Positions 28,653 to 37,206 are shown, counted from the stretch's first letter. The stretch is 64,000 nt of DNA from Solibacillus faecavium (GCF_014836905.1 NZ_JACSPZ010000004.1:62001-126000); one strand, 5' to 3'. Numbers and translations: made by a program. The notes: generated by a model not told the origin, from the sequence alone.

Positions 28653-28787
28653 TTATGCAAAGAATGAAAGAATTGTGCTTGTCACAAATAAATATAGGGC
28701 AAGCTTCACATAGACTTGCCACTGCTTTTCATCTGCAAACACAAGCAAACTGCTCCCCAGCAAAATAAATAGAAATAATTGAATCAC
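28653..28787 (-). CDS. spoIIIAF: Minimal SpoIIIAF, membrane part only
   Basis: The GTG at 28787 follows GGGAGGAAAAAC and overlaps the spoIIIAE stop as GTGA, giving a 44-residue protein with two hydrophobic helices separated by ADEKQWQVYVKL. This matches the position and layout of the N-terminal two-helix part of SpoIIIAF (about 200 residues in B. subtilis), but the soluble ring-building domain is absent. Only 66 bp separate its stop from spoIIIAG, so no shifted frame could encode the missing domain. The identity is inferred from position and helix layout. An upstream ATG in the same frame exists but overlaps spoIIIAE and lacks a ribosome site. Confidence 0.65.
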   Translation of the reverse strand: MIQLFLFILLGSSLLVFADEKQWQVYVKLALYLFVTSTILSFFA

Positions 28788-29695
28788 GTTTTTCCTCCCA
28801 TGGACATCTGCATAAAGAAAATAAATAATAGCACGATAAACATAATGGCAAAGCCGAGCAAAAATGCGACTGCACATAAAACAAACAGCGTCTTTCCAAC
28901 ATCATCAAACAAACTGCTTAAGCGCATATTTGTAAAAGGCTCGGCAACTGCGCCCATCACCTTAAAGAGCAGGGCATGTAAGAGCAATACGGTTGCAGGA
29001 TAAAAGGCCGCCCCCCAAACGATTGTTAAAAAGGAGAGTCCAATAAAAGTCGAAACAGTTGATTGGGTTTTTTGGAAAAAGGACAATCCTTCTACAATAA
29101 GACTTCCGATTAAAGGGATATTTTGTTCTATTAATTTTTTTATAGGAGATTTTAATGCATCGTTTAATTGGATAAATGCAATGCCGGATAATGTAAGAAT
29201 AGATGTGAGTGCCACGACAGAAGCAATCATGACGCTCAATATGGAAGAGCGAATAAGGTCTGCAGCTTTAGTAAAGGAAATTGCCGGATATATTTTCGTA
29301 CATACATCGAAAACTAGGGCGAGGACAAGAGCTGGTATTAAAATGTTCGTACTGACAAATAAAATAATTTGAACAAATATAATAATAATAGGATTCCAGG
29401 CGATTGCTGTAAAAACTGTTTGAATCGTCAACAGCATGAACGTCATAATCGGTAATATAGCCATGAAAAAATTTTGAAGCAACGCGATTAATTCATATAG
29501 CACGACAAAAGCATCGACTACATTTTGCGCAAATACCACAATGAAAAGCAGGATAAATAACTGCTCTATTAACACGGCTTCACTCGGTACTAGGGCAATT
29601 AACAGCAAATACAATAAAATGTAGATTGCAACAAGCAATAATGAAAATAACAAAGATTGAAACGGCTCGGTAAAGATTGAAAAGAACGTTTCCAT
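28784..29695 (-). CDS. spoIIIAE: SpoIIIAE, short form
   Basis: SpoIIIAE is a polytopic protein of the SpoIIIA-SpoIIQ complex, distantly export-gate-like. This copy has 303 residues, with about seven to eight hydrophobic segments and the central KAADLIRSSILSVMIASVVALTSILTLSG region. B. subtilis SpoIIIAE is close to 400 residues and has an additional N-terminal exported portion, which is missing here: the first hydrophobic segment begins within 15 residues of the start. The start overlaps the spoIIIAD stop by one base (TAATG). Confidence 0.88.
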   Translation of the reverse strand: METFFSIFTEPFQSLLFSLLLVAIYILLYLLLIALVPSEAVLIEQLFILLFIVVFAQNVVDAFVVLYELIALLQNFFMAILPIMTFMLLTIQTVFTAIAWNPIIIIFVQIILFVSTNILIPALVLALVFDVCTKIYPAISFTKAADLIRSSILSVMIASVVALTSILTLSGIAFIQLNDALKSPIKKLIEQNIPLIGSLIVEGLSFFQKTQSTVSTFIGLSFLTIVWGAAFYPATVLLLHALLFKVMGAVAEPFTNMRLSSLFDDVGKTLFVLCAVAFLLGFAIMFIVLLFIFFMQMSMGGKT

Positions 29696-30072
29696 TACTG
29701 TAGCCTTTCTAATAGTTGGATTAACACTTGAAACTTAGGTTGCAAAAGATTGATCCAATATAAAACTGCTGTCATACGGACGGACAATGTAACCAGCGTT
29801 GCAAATGCATCATACTCATATTGCTCTAATAGCTGGCAGATCAACTCATTCATCAGGAATAGCAATGCCGTAAACAATAGTCCCTTACTATAGGGAACAC
29901 TATTAAAAATAACGGCCAGTCGCTGCCAAAGTGGAATTAATTGTTCGCGAAGAATAAATTGGAAAAAAATAAAAAATGCGATGACGACGATAATCGAGTG
30001 CAACTTGTCCATTGTCTGTTTTAAAAATAAAAACAGAACTAAGTAAATGACACTAGCAAATAAGGCAATCAT
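29695..30072 (-). CDS. spoIIIAD: Stage III sporulation protein SpoIIIAD
   Basis: This small polytopic mother-cell membrane protein of the SpoIIIA complex has 125 residues and four hydrophobic segments, with the conserved YDAFATLVTLSVRMTAVLYW near the end. It starts 4 bp after spoIIIAC. Length is close to the B. subtilis protein (133). Confidence 0.9.
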   Translation of the reverse strand: MIALFASVIYLVLFLFLKQTMDKLHSIIVVIAFFIFFQFILREQLIPLWQRLAVIFNSVPYSKGLLFTALLFLMNELICQLLEQYEYDAFATLVTLSVRMTAVLYWINLLQPKFQVLIQLLERLQ

Positions 30073-30076
30073 TTAG

Positions 30077-30283
30077 CTAGACTGCTGTCAACCATTGAAA
30101 AAATACGACAATCTCTTGAAAGAACAAGCGCAAAAATCGGATTAATTCAATCGTCATATATAAATACGCAATAAAGAATAAGAAAAATGAAAACTCTTTT
30201 TTTCCTAAATGCTCGAAGAATAAATGAAGAAGTGCGATAATCAACCCAATCCCTGCAACACGAAGCACATCTTGTAATTCCAA
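30077..30283 (-). CDS. spoIIIAC: Stage III sporulation protein SpoIIIAC
   Basis: SpoIIIAC is a 68-residue two-helix membrane protein. The conserved pattern VAGIGLIIALLH, FEHLGKKEFSFF then helix two and LFFQEIVVFF is clear. The start is TTG behind GGAAGGAGGG. In B. subtilis spoIIIAA (ATPase) and spoIIIAB precede it; here only 104 bp separate it from the upstream oxidoreductase gene, so it is the first gene of the operon and AA and AB are absent at this locus. Confidence 0.92.
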   Translation of the reverse strand: MELQDVLRVAGIGLIIALLHLFFEHLGKKEFSFFLFFIAYLYMTIELIRFLRLFFQEIVVFFQWLTAV

Positions 30284-30306
30284 TAAAGCCCTCCTTCCTT
30301 AACGAA

Positions 30307-30314
30307 ACTATATG
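30307..30314 (-). promoter_or_regulatory. Possible sigma-E -10 element of the spoIIIA operon
   Basis: The minus strand reads GCATATAGTTT 24 bp before the spoIIIAC start, resembling the sigma-E -10 (CATAcaaT). A matching -35 is not convincing. SpoIIIA genes are known to be sigma-E dependent in B. subtilis. Confidence 0.35.
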
Positions 30315-30335
30315 CAATTCATAATGAATTAAGCA

Positions 30336-30378
30336 CAAAAAACGCCAATGTGAAAGATTTTATCCTTCGTCATCAGCG
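30336..30378 (-). terminator. Terminator of the nitronate monooxygenase-like gene
   Basis: Outer stem CGCCAATG (30343-30350) with CATCAGCG (30371-30378) and an inner 7-bp stem form a long hairpin followed on the minus strand by TTTTTT. It starts 10 bp after the upstream gene's stop and isolates the spoIIIA operon. Confidence 0.75.
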
Positions 30379-30387
30379 ATTTTCCTA

Positions 30388-31395
30388 TTAAAGATATAAA
30401 TGCCCGATAATCTCTTTTATCGTTCCTTCTTTAGCCAAATAGCTATTTTCCCCCATCCATAGGGACATGTATTCAGGGTTATTTTGATTGGCACTCTCTT
30501 TCCGAATATGTAATGTTAAATAATGTTGGATAGGATAAGGTGCCACTGTAGCATCCTTTAACTGCTCAGTAAATTTATTTTTCAGGCCACGTGCATATTT
30601 TCCTGTAAATGCCTTAGTCAATGTTGTGGACTCCTGTGAAGAATTCAAAATGGCATTTTTGTGAGTTTTTGCAGCACCACACTCATGAGCCGTTAATAAT
30701 ACTGTACCAACTTGTACAAATGAAGCACCTAAGTCAAACATGCTAGTTACATGCTCTTTTGTCATTATGCCTCCAGCAGCAATAATCGGAATCGATACTT
30801 TTCCCTGTACAGTCTTCACTAAATCGGCCGTAGCAATGAGTTCGATAGGTTCAGTAAAAGTGCCGCGGTGACCGCCTGCTTCCCGCCCTTGTAAAACAAC
30901 TGCATCTAGCCCTGCCTTTTCAACCTCAACGGCTTCTTCGATTGTTGTCGCTGTGCCAATCAAATACACATCATGCGATTTCAATTTCTTAATAGTATCT
31001 TCGTCCGGAATGCCAAATGTAAACGATACGATATTCACACCTTCATCAATAATCGCCTGAACTTGCCCTTCGAAAACTTCTGTTGAAATAACACGTTGTA
31101 TTTTTGGTATGCCGAGTTCATCATAAATTGGCTGTAGTGCCTCACGTGCATCTTGAAGGACACTCACATCAATTCCAGGCTCCTCCTGGATGAACAAATT
31201 CACACTAAATGGCTTATTCGTTAATGATTTTACCTTTTGAATAAATCCCTTCGTCTCATCGCCATTTAAATAGCCAGCTCCAATCGAACCTAATATTCCC
31301 GCTTCACAACAGGCTGCAACAAATTCAGGAGTTGTAATACCTGCCATCGGTGCTTGTATGATTGGTTTTTCAATCGAAAACCTTGATTTCATCAT
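30388..31395 (-). CDS. Nitronate monooxygenase/FabK-like FMN oxidoreductase
   Basis: This 335-residue TIM-barrel flavoprotein of the 2-nitropropane dioxygenase family starts with KPIIQAPMAGITTPEFVAA. The phosphate/FMN-binding features IPIIAAGGIMTKEHV and GASFVQVGTVLL are present, as is the glycine/histidine motif GREAGGHRGTF that contains the catalytic histidine of nitronate monooxygenases. The family also includes FabK enoyl-ACP reductases; the GREAGGH motif favours the monooxygenase subgroup. It is monocistronic between efp and spoIIIA, a position where B. subtilis has spoIIIAA/AB. Confidence 0.85.
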   Translation of the reverse strand: MMKSRFSIEKPIIQAPMAGITTPEFVAACCEAGILGSIGAGYLNGDETKGFIQKVKSLTNKPFSVNLFIQEEPGIDVSVLQDAREALQPIYDELGIPKIQRVISTEVFEGQVQAIIDEGVNIVSFTFGIPDEDTIKKLKSHDVYLIGTATTIEEAVEVEKAGLDAVVLQGREAGGHRGTFTEPIELIATADLVKTVQGKVSIPIIAAGGIMTKEHVTSMFDLGASFVQVGTVLLTAHECGAAKTHKNAILNSSQESTTLTKAFTGKYARGLKNKFTEQLKDATVAPYPIQHYLTLHIRKESANQNNPEYMSLWMGENSYLAKEGTIKEIIGHLYL

Positions 31396-31498
31396 TGTCC
31401 CACCCCTTTTTTTAATTATACTAATCCCCCCCTTAATTATCTATAATTTCTAATGGATGGAAAGGGTTATTTATATTCCCTTTACTATAGATTGTCAC

Positions 31499-31532
31499 AA
31501 AAAAATAGAGATACCGCATAAAATGCAGTATC
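31499..31532 (-). terminator. efp terminator
   Basis: Stem GATACCGCAT (31510-31519) with ATGCAGTATC (31523-31532), one wobble pair, is followed on the minus strand by CTCTATTTTTTTG. Confidence 0.8.
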
Positions 31533-31562
31533 CCTATACAAAAATTCACGTACACGTGCAGA

Positions 31563-32120
31563 TTATGCGCGTGAAACGTAAGAACCTTCAGTTGTGTTGA
31601 TGATTAGTTTGTCGCCTTGGTTAACGAAGAATGGCACGTTTACCATTAAGCCCGTTTCCATTTTAGCTGGTTTAGTACCGCCTGAAGCTGTATCACCTTT
31701 AATACCTGGCTCTGTTTCAGCAACTTCTAAAGTAACTGTATTCGGTAATTCAATACCGATTAATTCACCTTGGTAAGATTGGATGTGAAGCTCCATGTTT
31801 TCTAATAAGTAGAATAACTCATCTTTTATTTGCGCTTCAGATAGAGTAGTTTGATCGTAAGACTCCATGTCCATGAACACGTGCTCGTCACCTTGTGCAT
31901 ATAAATATTGCATTTTACGGTTGTCGATCATCGCTTTTTCTACTTTTTCACCAGCACGGAATGTTTTTTCTGTCACGTTACCATTACGTAGGTTACGTAA
32001 TTTAGAACGTACGAATGCAGCACCTTTACCTGGTTTTACGTGTTGGAATTCAAGTACGCGGAATAAGTTACCATCAACGATAATTGTTAAGCCTGTACGG
32101 AAATCGTTTACTGAGATCAT
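31563..32120 (-). CDS. efp: Translation elongation factor P
   Basis: EF-P rescues ribosomes stalled at polyproline. The 185-residue product has three beta-barrel domains. The tip lysine K32 lies in [18 protein letters not shown], and the C-terminal signature is SYVSRA. In Bacillales this lysine is modified by 5-aminopentanol. The gene lies 17 bp after pepQ, as in the yqhT-efp arrangement of Bacillus. Confidence 0.97.
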   Translation of the reverse strand: MISVNDFRTGLTIIVDGNLFRVLEFQHVKPGKGAAFVRSKLRNLRNGNVTEKTFRAGEKVEKAMIDNRKMQYLYAQGDEHVFMDMESYDQTTLSEAQIKDELFYLLENMELHIQSYQGELIGIELPNTVTLEVAETEPGIKGDTASGGTKPAKMETGLMVNVPFFVNQGDKLIINTTEGSYVSRA

Positions 32121-32137
32121 GAATTATTTCCTCCAAA

Positions 32138-33196
32138 TTATAAAATAATTAATTCTTTTGTCGAATGTGTTAGTACTTCATTACCCGATTTTGTGATTAA
32201 AATATCGTCCTCAATTCGAACGCCACCAATTCCAGGAATGTAGACACCCGGTTCAATTGTTACAACCATATTTGGCTCTAGCACAGTATTAGATCGGAAT
32301 GATAACCCAGGTCCTTCATGTACTTCCAAGCCGATACCATGACCTGTTGAGTGACCAAATGCATCGCCTAAGCCTTTTGATTTTAAGTAATCACGTGCCA
32401 CTGCATCTGCTTCGATCCCTGTCATGCCTGGACCAACTTTTTCAAGTGCTAGAAGCTGAGACTCGAGTACAGTATTGTACATTTCAACCAACTTCTCTGA
32501 AGGTTGTCCTACAGCGATTGTACGTGTTATGTCCGAAATGTATCCATTATAGTAAGCACCAAAATCAAGGGTTACAAAATCGCCCGTTTCAATAATTTTA
32601 TTTGTCGCGACACCATGTGGCAATGCTGAACGCAAACCACTTGCAACAATAATATCAAAAGAAGAGCTTGTAGCACCTTGTTTACGCATGTAAAATTCTA
32701 ATTCATTCGAAACCTCAAGCTCTGTTATTCCAGGCTTGATGAACTTTAAAATATGTGTAAATGCATCATCTGCAATTTCACAAGCAACCTTAATAATATT
32801 AATCTCTTCCGCAGTCTTAATCAAGCGAATTTTTTCGATTAAGCCTGAAACTGGGATAAAATCAGTTTTTACTGTAGATTTATATACTTCATATGTACCA
32901 AAATGCATCGCATCCTTTTCAAATGCCAATGATTTCACACCCATTAACTCTGCTTGTTTCGCTACTTCTTCAAAAATCGGTCCTGTATGCTGGGCAATGC
33001 GGAAATCTTTAATTTGTTCTGAGGCCTGCTCAGTATATCGGAAATCAGTAATAAATACAGCGTCGTTTTGTGAAACGATTGCCACTCCTGCAGTTCCAGT
33101 AAAGCCTGTCATATAACGACGGTTATATTCATTTGTAATTAATATTGCATCTACATTATGTTCGATTAATGCCTGTCTCAATTTTGTTAGTTTCAC
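32138..33196 (-). CDS. yqhT: M24 Xaa-Pro peptidase (YqhT/PepQ-like)
   Basis: The 352-residue metallopeptidase has an N-terminal creatinase-like domain (about 1-125) and a pita-bread catalytic domain. The five metal ligands are visible: D211, D222, H286, E315 and E329 (DFGAYYNGYISDITRT, GHSTGHGIGLEVHEGP, VTIEPGVYIPG, GVRIEDD). It should cleave peptides with proline at position 2 or act as a prolidase. It lies between aroQ and efp, as in Bacillus. Confidence 0.95.
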   Translation of the reverse strand: MKLTKLRQALIEHNVDAILITNEYNRRYMTGFTGTAGVAIVSQNDAVFITDFRYTEQASEQIKDFRIAQHTGPIFEEVAKQAELMGVKSLAFEKDAMHFGTYEVYKSTVKTDFIPVSGLIEKIRLIKTAEEINIIKVACEIADDAFTHILKFIKPGITELEVSNELEFYMRKQGATSSSFDIIVASGLRSALPHGVATNKIIETGDFVTLDFGAYYNGYISDITRTIAVGQPSEKLVEMYNTVLESQLLALEKVGPGMTGIEADAVARDYLKSKGLGDAFGHSTGHGIGLEVHEGPGLSFRSNTVLEPNMVVTIEPGVYIPGIGGVRIEDDILITKSGNEVLTHSTKELIIL

Positions 33197-33214
33197 GATT
33201 TTTCATTCCCCTTT

Positions 33215-33646
33215 TTATTGTTGTAAAAACTTGCGCATGGCCAGCTCATAGCCAAATGTACCAAGTCCGCAAATTTGCCCTATACATTGTGCAGCCAATT
33301 TTGATTCGTGACGAAATGCTTCCCGTGCATGTATATTGGAAATATGCACTTCGATTACCGGTACATTTACAGAAGCAATTGCATCCCGTAGCGCGATACT
33401 TGTATGTGTATATGCACCAGGATTAAAAACAATACCATCAACTTCTGTATCAGCCGCCTCATGAATCCAGTCAATGAGGACTCCTTCATGATTAGACTGC
33501 CGGAAATCGATTGAAGCATCAAACGAACTTGCCAATGCTTCGCATTTAACCTTTACATCGTCTAATGTTTCAGCTCCGTAAATTTCCGGTTCACGCATTC
33601 CTAAACGATTTAAATTTGGACCATTTAAAATAAGTAGCTTCATCAA
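33215..33646 (-). CDS. aroQ: Type II 3-dehydroquinate dehydratase
   Basis: AroQ dehydrates 3-dehydroquinate to 3-dehydroshikimate in the shikimate pathway. The 143-residue protein has the catalytic tyrosine Y23 on the flexible lid (MREPEIYG), the substrate loop [27 protein letters not shown], and H101 in EVHISN. Length is typical of the dodecameric class II enzyme. It precedes yqhT on the minus strand. Confidence 0.97.
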   Translation of the reverse strand: MMKLLILNGPNLNRLGMREPEIYGAETLDDVKVKCEALASSFDASIDFRQSNHEGVLIDWIHEAADTEVDGIVFNPGAYTHTSIALRDAIASVNVPVIEVHISNIHAREAFRHESKLAAQCIGQICGLGTFGYELAMRKFLQQ

Positions 33647-33712
33647 TATGCGCTCCCTTTTTTCATACTGCCCCTATTTTATCACAGACTTTTCAGACAT
33701 CAATACTTTCGC

Positions 33713-34120
33713 CTAGCGAAATATATATAACTTCTTATACTGGGCAGTTTCAACAATAAAGCGCATGATTGTTAAAACAACAATAATAAAAGGAATGGAT
33801 AGCTTTTTCAGCGATGAAAATTCAATCGGAAGGTCTAATATCAGCCATTCCAAAATTAAAGCAACAACCAGCCCTAAAATAAGCGAAAATAAAAAAGGTG
33901 GCGCCTTGAAAAAAAACTGTGCCAGAAGCGTTATCACATATACACATACTACCAGGATTAAAAACAGAACAGCCCATCGTTCAAAGGCAGTCCATTCAAA
34001 CCATTCATATTTTTTTAAAAAAGATACAGGGTGCCATGAAATGAGATTGAAAAAGTGCAACCCTTTTAAACTAATTGTCCCTAAAAGTGCTGCGACTATC
34101 GCTGTTACTAATAAATGCAT
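33713..34120 (-). CDS. yqhR: YqhR-like membrane protein
   Basis: The product is a small polytopic protein with about four transmembrane helices (residues 1-20, 45-68, 74-92, 105-123) and no recognisable catalytic motif. Position next to yqhQ and aroQ, size and topology match YqhR of Bacillus, whose function is unknown. The open frame can start at a TTG 15 codons upstream, but that lacks a ribosome site; the ATG at 34120 has GAGGAG 11 nt before it, so I chose it (135 residues). Confidence 0.75.
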   Translation of the reverse strand: MHLLVTAIVAALLGTISLKGLHFFNLISWHPVSFLKKYEWFEWTAFERWAVLFLILVVCVYVITLLAQFFFKAPPFLFSLILGLVVALILEWLILDLPIEFSSLKKLSIPFIIVVLTIMRFIVETAQYKKLYIFR

Positions 34121-34304
34121 TCTAATCAAAACTCCTCTTTTTTGTTTCAGTATTGCCGTTTGCAAAAAAAACTATTCGAATCGATAGTGCTTTTCCCCAA
34201 AATTTAGTACAATATGAAAGTGAAACTTTACATAGAAAAGGCTAGATTCATTTCTATATTAAAGTGTAAAATTAGAAATTTAATTAGAGAGTGGTGTGCA
34301 GCAA

Positions 34305-35243
34305 GTGAGTAATAATGCGCCAGTATATGGTGGGCAAGCCCTTTTAGAGGGTGTCATGTTTACCGGGAAAGATCATATGGTAACTGCGATTCGTCGTAAT
34401 GACGATTCAATTGACTATTTCCATGTTAAAAAAGAGAAAAAGCCTATATATCAAAAACTGAAAAAAATTCCGTTCGTTCGTGGTGTTGTGGCATTAATCG
34501 AATCGGCAGGCTTTGGATCTCGGCATTTACAATTTGCTTCAGATCGCTATGACGTTACTCCAGGTGAAGAAGAAGAAAACGCTGGTGAGGAACCATCTAA
34601 GTTAATGATGATCTTAGGGGTAGCCGTTATTGGTGTATTATCATTCCTATTCGGGAAATTTGTTTTTACATTGGTACCTATGTTTCTGGCGGAATTTCTA
34701 AAACCTTGGTTCCCCGGCAAAACAATACAGATTTTTATCGAAACAGGCTTTAAATTAGTTTTATTATTGGCCTACCTTCAAATTATCGCGATGACACCTT
34801 TAATTAAACGTGTATTTCAATATCACGGAGCAGAGCATAAAGTAATTAACTGCTATGAAGCCGGTCTTGAATTGACGGTCGAGAATGTACAAAAGCAATC
34901 CCGCCTGCACTATCGATGTGGATCAAGCTTCATTTTATTCACAGTAATTGTCGGAATGTTTACATACTTCTTCGTGCCAGTAGATCCTCTTTGGGTCCGC
35001 CTCGTAAGTCGTATATTATTAATTCCTGTTGTAATAGGTATCTCATTCGAAGTATTACAGGCTACAAACGCGGTACGTGATATTCCTGTTTTACGTTACT
35101 TAGGGTATCCAGGTTTATGGCTGCAACTATTAACGACAAAAGAGCCAAAAGACGAAATGGTTGAAGTGGCTATTGCTTCATTCAATAAGCTACATGAAGT
35201 TGAAAAAAATCCAGCCATTGCCCAAACTTTGGTGCATGATTAA
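34305..35243 (+). CDS. yqhQ: YqhQ family membrane protein (DUF1385)
   Basis: This DUF1385 protein starts SNNAPVYGGQALLEGVMFTG, followed by VTAIRR. It has a central block of transmembrane helices (about 100-165 and 205-265) and the conserved histidine-containing motif FQYHGAEHKVINCYEAG, then HYRCGSSF and ATNAVRDIPVLRYLGYPGLWLQ. The function is unknown; the metal-ligand-like His/Cys pattern suggests an enzyme or transporter. The GTG at 34305 aligns with the family start; a GTG three codons earlier is also open. It is divergent from yqhR. Confidence 0.9.
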   Translation: MSNNAPVYGGQALLEGVMFTGKDHMVTAIRRNDDSIDYFHVKKEKKPIYQKLKKIPFVRGVVALIESAGFGSRHLQFASDRYDVTPGEEEENAGEEPSKLMMILGVAVIGVLSFLFGKFVFTLVPMFLAEFLKPWFPGKTIQIFIETGFKLVLLLAYLQIIAMTPLIKRVFQYHGAEHKVINCYEAGLELTVENVQKQSRLHYRCGSSFILFTVIVGMFTYFFVPVDPLWVRLVSRILLIPVVIGISFEVLQATNAVRDIPVLRYLGYPGLWLQLLTTKEPKDEMVEVAIASFNKLHEVEKNPAIAQTLVHD

Positions 35244-35252
35244 GAAAACAGA

Positions 35253-35297
35253 GGGTTGATTTGAATGTAAGTTCATTCAAATCAACCCCTTTTTTTA
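35253..35297 (+). terminator. yqhQ terminator
   Basis: A perfect 15-bp stem (35253-35267 with 35274-35288) with a 6-nt loop is followed by CTTTTTTTA, immediately after yqhQ. Confidence 0.92.
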
Positions 35298-35326
35298 TTA
35301 TTATTTAGACTCTCGAAATAATTTTA

Positions 35327-35355
35327 TTGAGTTCATTTACATGAAATGGCATAAT
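35327..35355 (+). promoter_or_regulatory. Promoter of the ABC exporter pair
   Basis: TTGAGT (35327-35332) and CATAAT (35350-35355) are 17 bp apart, giving a good sigma-A promoter about 130 bp before the first exporter start. Confidence 0.7.
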
Positions 35356-35412
35356 AGATATCAAATATGCAAGATTCAAAAAATTTAAAATCTATATCAT
35401 CTGCTATAGAAC

Positions 35413-35455
35413 TTAACTTCTTACGAAAGGAGATTGCTCATTTAATAGAAGTTAA
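35413..35455 (+). promoter_or_regulatory. Leader hairpin enclosing an orphan Shine-Dalgarno
   Basis: Perfect 9-nt repeats TTAACTTCT (35413-35421) and AGAAGTTAA (35447-35455) would hold AAAGGAG (35426-35432) in the loop. No ATG, GTG or TTG stands at normal distance from this ribosome site; at 7 nt there is ATT followed by two stops. The layout suggests a leader-mediated control of the exporter genes, comparable in spirit to the bmrB leader of B. subtilis bmrCD. Confidence 0.45.
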
Positions 35456-35487
35456 AATCCAGTAAATTCAACATGAGAGGTTATTAC

Positions 35488-37206
35488 ATGAAAACTATTT
35501 TTCAATTTATGAGGCGCTATAAATGGCCTGCCGCAATTGCCTTTTTCCTAATGCTTTTAGAGCTTACAAGTGACTTAATCCAGCCACTTTTCATGGCGAA
35601 GATGATTAATGAAGGTTTACTAGAAGAAAATTTATCCAATGTCGCATTCTGGGGTGGCTGTTTATTTGTATTGGCACTGTTTTCCTTTATAAGTGGTGTG
35701 TTAAACTCCTTTTTCTCCGCACATGTCGCACATAGCTTCGGCTTCGACTTACGTAAGGCACTCTATAGTAAAATTCAATCGCTGACAATGGCTACATATT
35801 TAACGTTCCCGACATCAGGTCTTATTACCCGCCTTACGAGTGATGTGACGCAAACGATGAATATTGTATTTATGATGTTGCGCATTGCAATGAAAGCCCC
35901 ATTAATGACAATTGGTTCACTAATCATGGCATTCATCATCAATGCAAAACTTGCCTTGATTTTATGTGTAAGTTTTCCGTTTTTACTCATCTTCCTCGTA
36001 TGGATGGTATCGATAGGCATCAAATTGTTTGCACGTGTTCAGCATAGACTTGATTTTGTGAATCGACAGCTTCAGGAAGGACTTCAGGCTGTAAGATTGA
36101 TTAAAGCATATATGCGCGGACAGTATGAAGAAAGTCGCTTTTTAACGGTCGCAGAAAATTTGAAGTTTGATACGATCAAAGCGACGCGTGTCATGGAAAT
36201 TGCACTGCCTGTTCTCCAATTTGTAATGAATATTAGCTTACTTATTGTAATTTGGGTTGGCGCAGATGCGATCCGGGAAAATGATATTCTTGCCGGGGAC
36301 TTGGCCGCAATAATTAACTATGCATTCCGTATGACCGCATCGTTTTCTATTTTTTCATTTATTATTATTGCGTATGCCCGCGCAAAAGCCTCTGCTGAAC
36401 GTATTGAGGAAATTTTAAATATCAATGAAGGTACAGAAGAAGTAGAGAAAAATGAAGCCCCAATACTTGAAGCTTTCTCAATTTCCTTTGATAATGTTTC
36501 TTTCCATTATCCAACAACGGAACAGTATACGCTTCAGAATCTATCATTTACAATTAACAGCGGTGAAAAAATAGCGATTATGGGCGCAACAGGCTCAGGA
36601 AAATCGACCATTTTGCAGTTGATCGAACACTTTTACGAGCCGAATAATGGTGCGATTTATATAAATGGACGCAATATAAAAGACATTCCACTTCAACAAT
36701 TGCGTAGCTCTATTTCCTATGTCCCGCAGCAATCACTTCTGTTTTCAGGGACAATTGTAGACAATTTACGCTGGGGGCAAAATGATGCGTCGCTTGAGCA
36801 AATTATTGACGCGACGAAAAAAGCACAAATCCATCAATCCATTGAAAGCTTTGATGAACAGTATGAGACAGTGATTGGACAACGCGGCATTAATTTATCG
36901 GGTGGTCAAAAACAACGCCTTGCCATTGCACGTGCCCTTCTAAAGCCAGCTTCATTACTCATTTTGGATGATAGTACATCAGCGCTCGATGTCGCGACTG
37001 AGCAAAAACTGTGGGAAGCGCTCGATGGTGAAGCTTTAACGATGCTCGTTGTCACACAGAAAATCCAGACAGCACAAACGGCTGACCGCATACTACTTAT
37101 TAATGAAGGTGAGCTCCATGGTTTTGGCACACATGAAGAGTTAATGGAAACAAACGATTTGTATGCAAAAATCGTTGCTTCACAGCAGGAGGTGCTTGCC
37201 GAATGA
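35488..37206 (+). CDS. Heterodimeric ABC exporter, non-catalytic half (BmrC/YheI-like)
   Basis: A six-helix transmembrane domain is fused to a nucleotide-binding domain with Walker A MGATGSGKST and signature LSGGQKQR. Walker B is LLILDDSTSALD, with Asp in place of the catalytic Glu, and the H-loop histidine is Gln (VVTQKIQT). These are the marks of the degenerate partner in asymmetric exporters such as BmrCD or TM287/288. The start ATG of MKTIFQFMRRYK was chosen because AGAGG lies 7 nt upstream. It overlaps the next gene by four bases. It should export drugs, lipids or peptides; the substrate is unknown. Confidence 0.92.
   Translation: MKTIFQFMRRYKWPAAIAFFLMLLELTSDLIQPLFMAKMINEGLLEENLSNVAFWGGCLFVLALFSFISGVLNSFFSAHVAHSFGFDLRKALYSKIQSLTMATYLTFPTSGLITRLTSDVTQTMNIVFMMLRIAMKAPLMTIGSLIMAFIINAKLALILCVSFPFLLIFLVWMVSIGIKLFARVQHRLDFVNRQLQEGLQAVRLIKAYMRGQYEESRFLTVAENLKFDTIKATRVMEIALPVLQFVMNISLLIVIWVGADAIRENDILAGDLAAIINYAFRMTASFSIFSFIIIAYARAKASAERIEEILNINEGTEEVEKNEAPILEAFSISFDNVSFHYPTTEQYTLQNLSFTINSGEKIAIMGATGSGKSTILQLIEHFYEPNNGAIYINGRNIKDIPLQQLRSSISYVPQQSLLFSGTIVDNLRWGQNDASLEQIIDATKKAQIHQSIESFDEQYETVIGQRGINLSGGQKQRLAIARALLKPASLLILDDSTSALDVATEQKLWEALDGEALTMLVVTQKIQTAQTADRILLINEGELHGFGTHEELMETNDLYAKIVASQQEVLAE

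Noticed and set aside
28788-28877. Longer SpoIIIAF start giving 74 residues
   Set aside because: The extra 30 codons overlap spoIIIAE in another frame, read as non-membrane Cys/His-rich sequence, and have no ribosome site; the GTG at 28787 has both a ribosome site and stop-start overlap.
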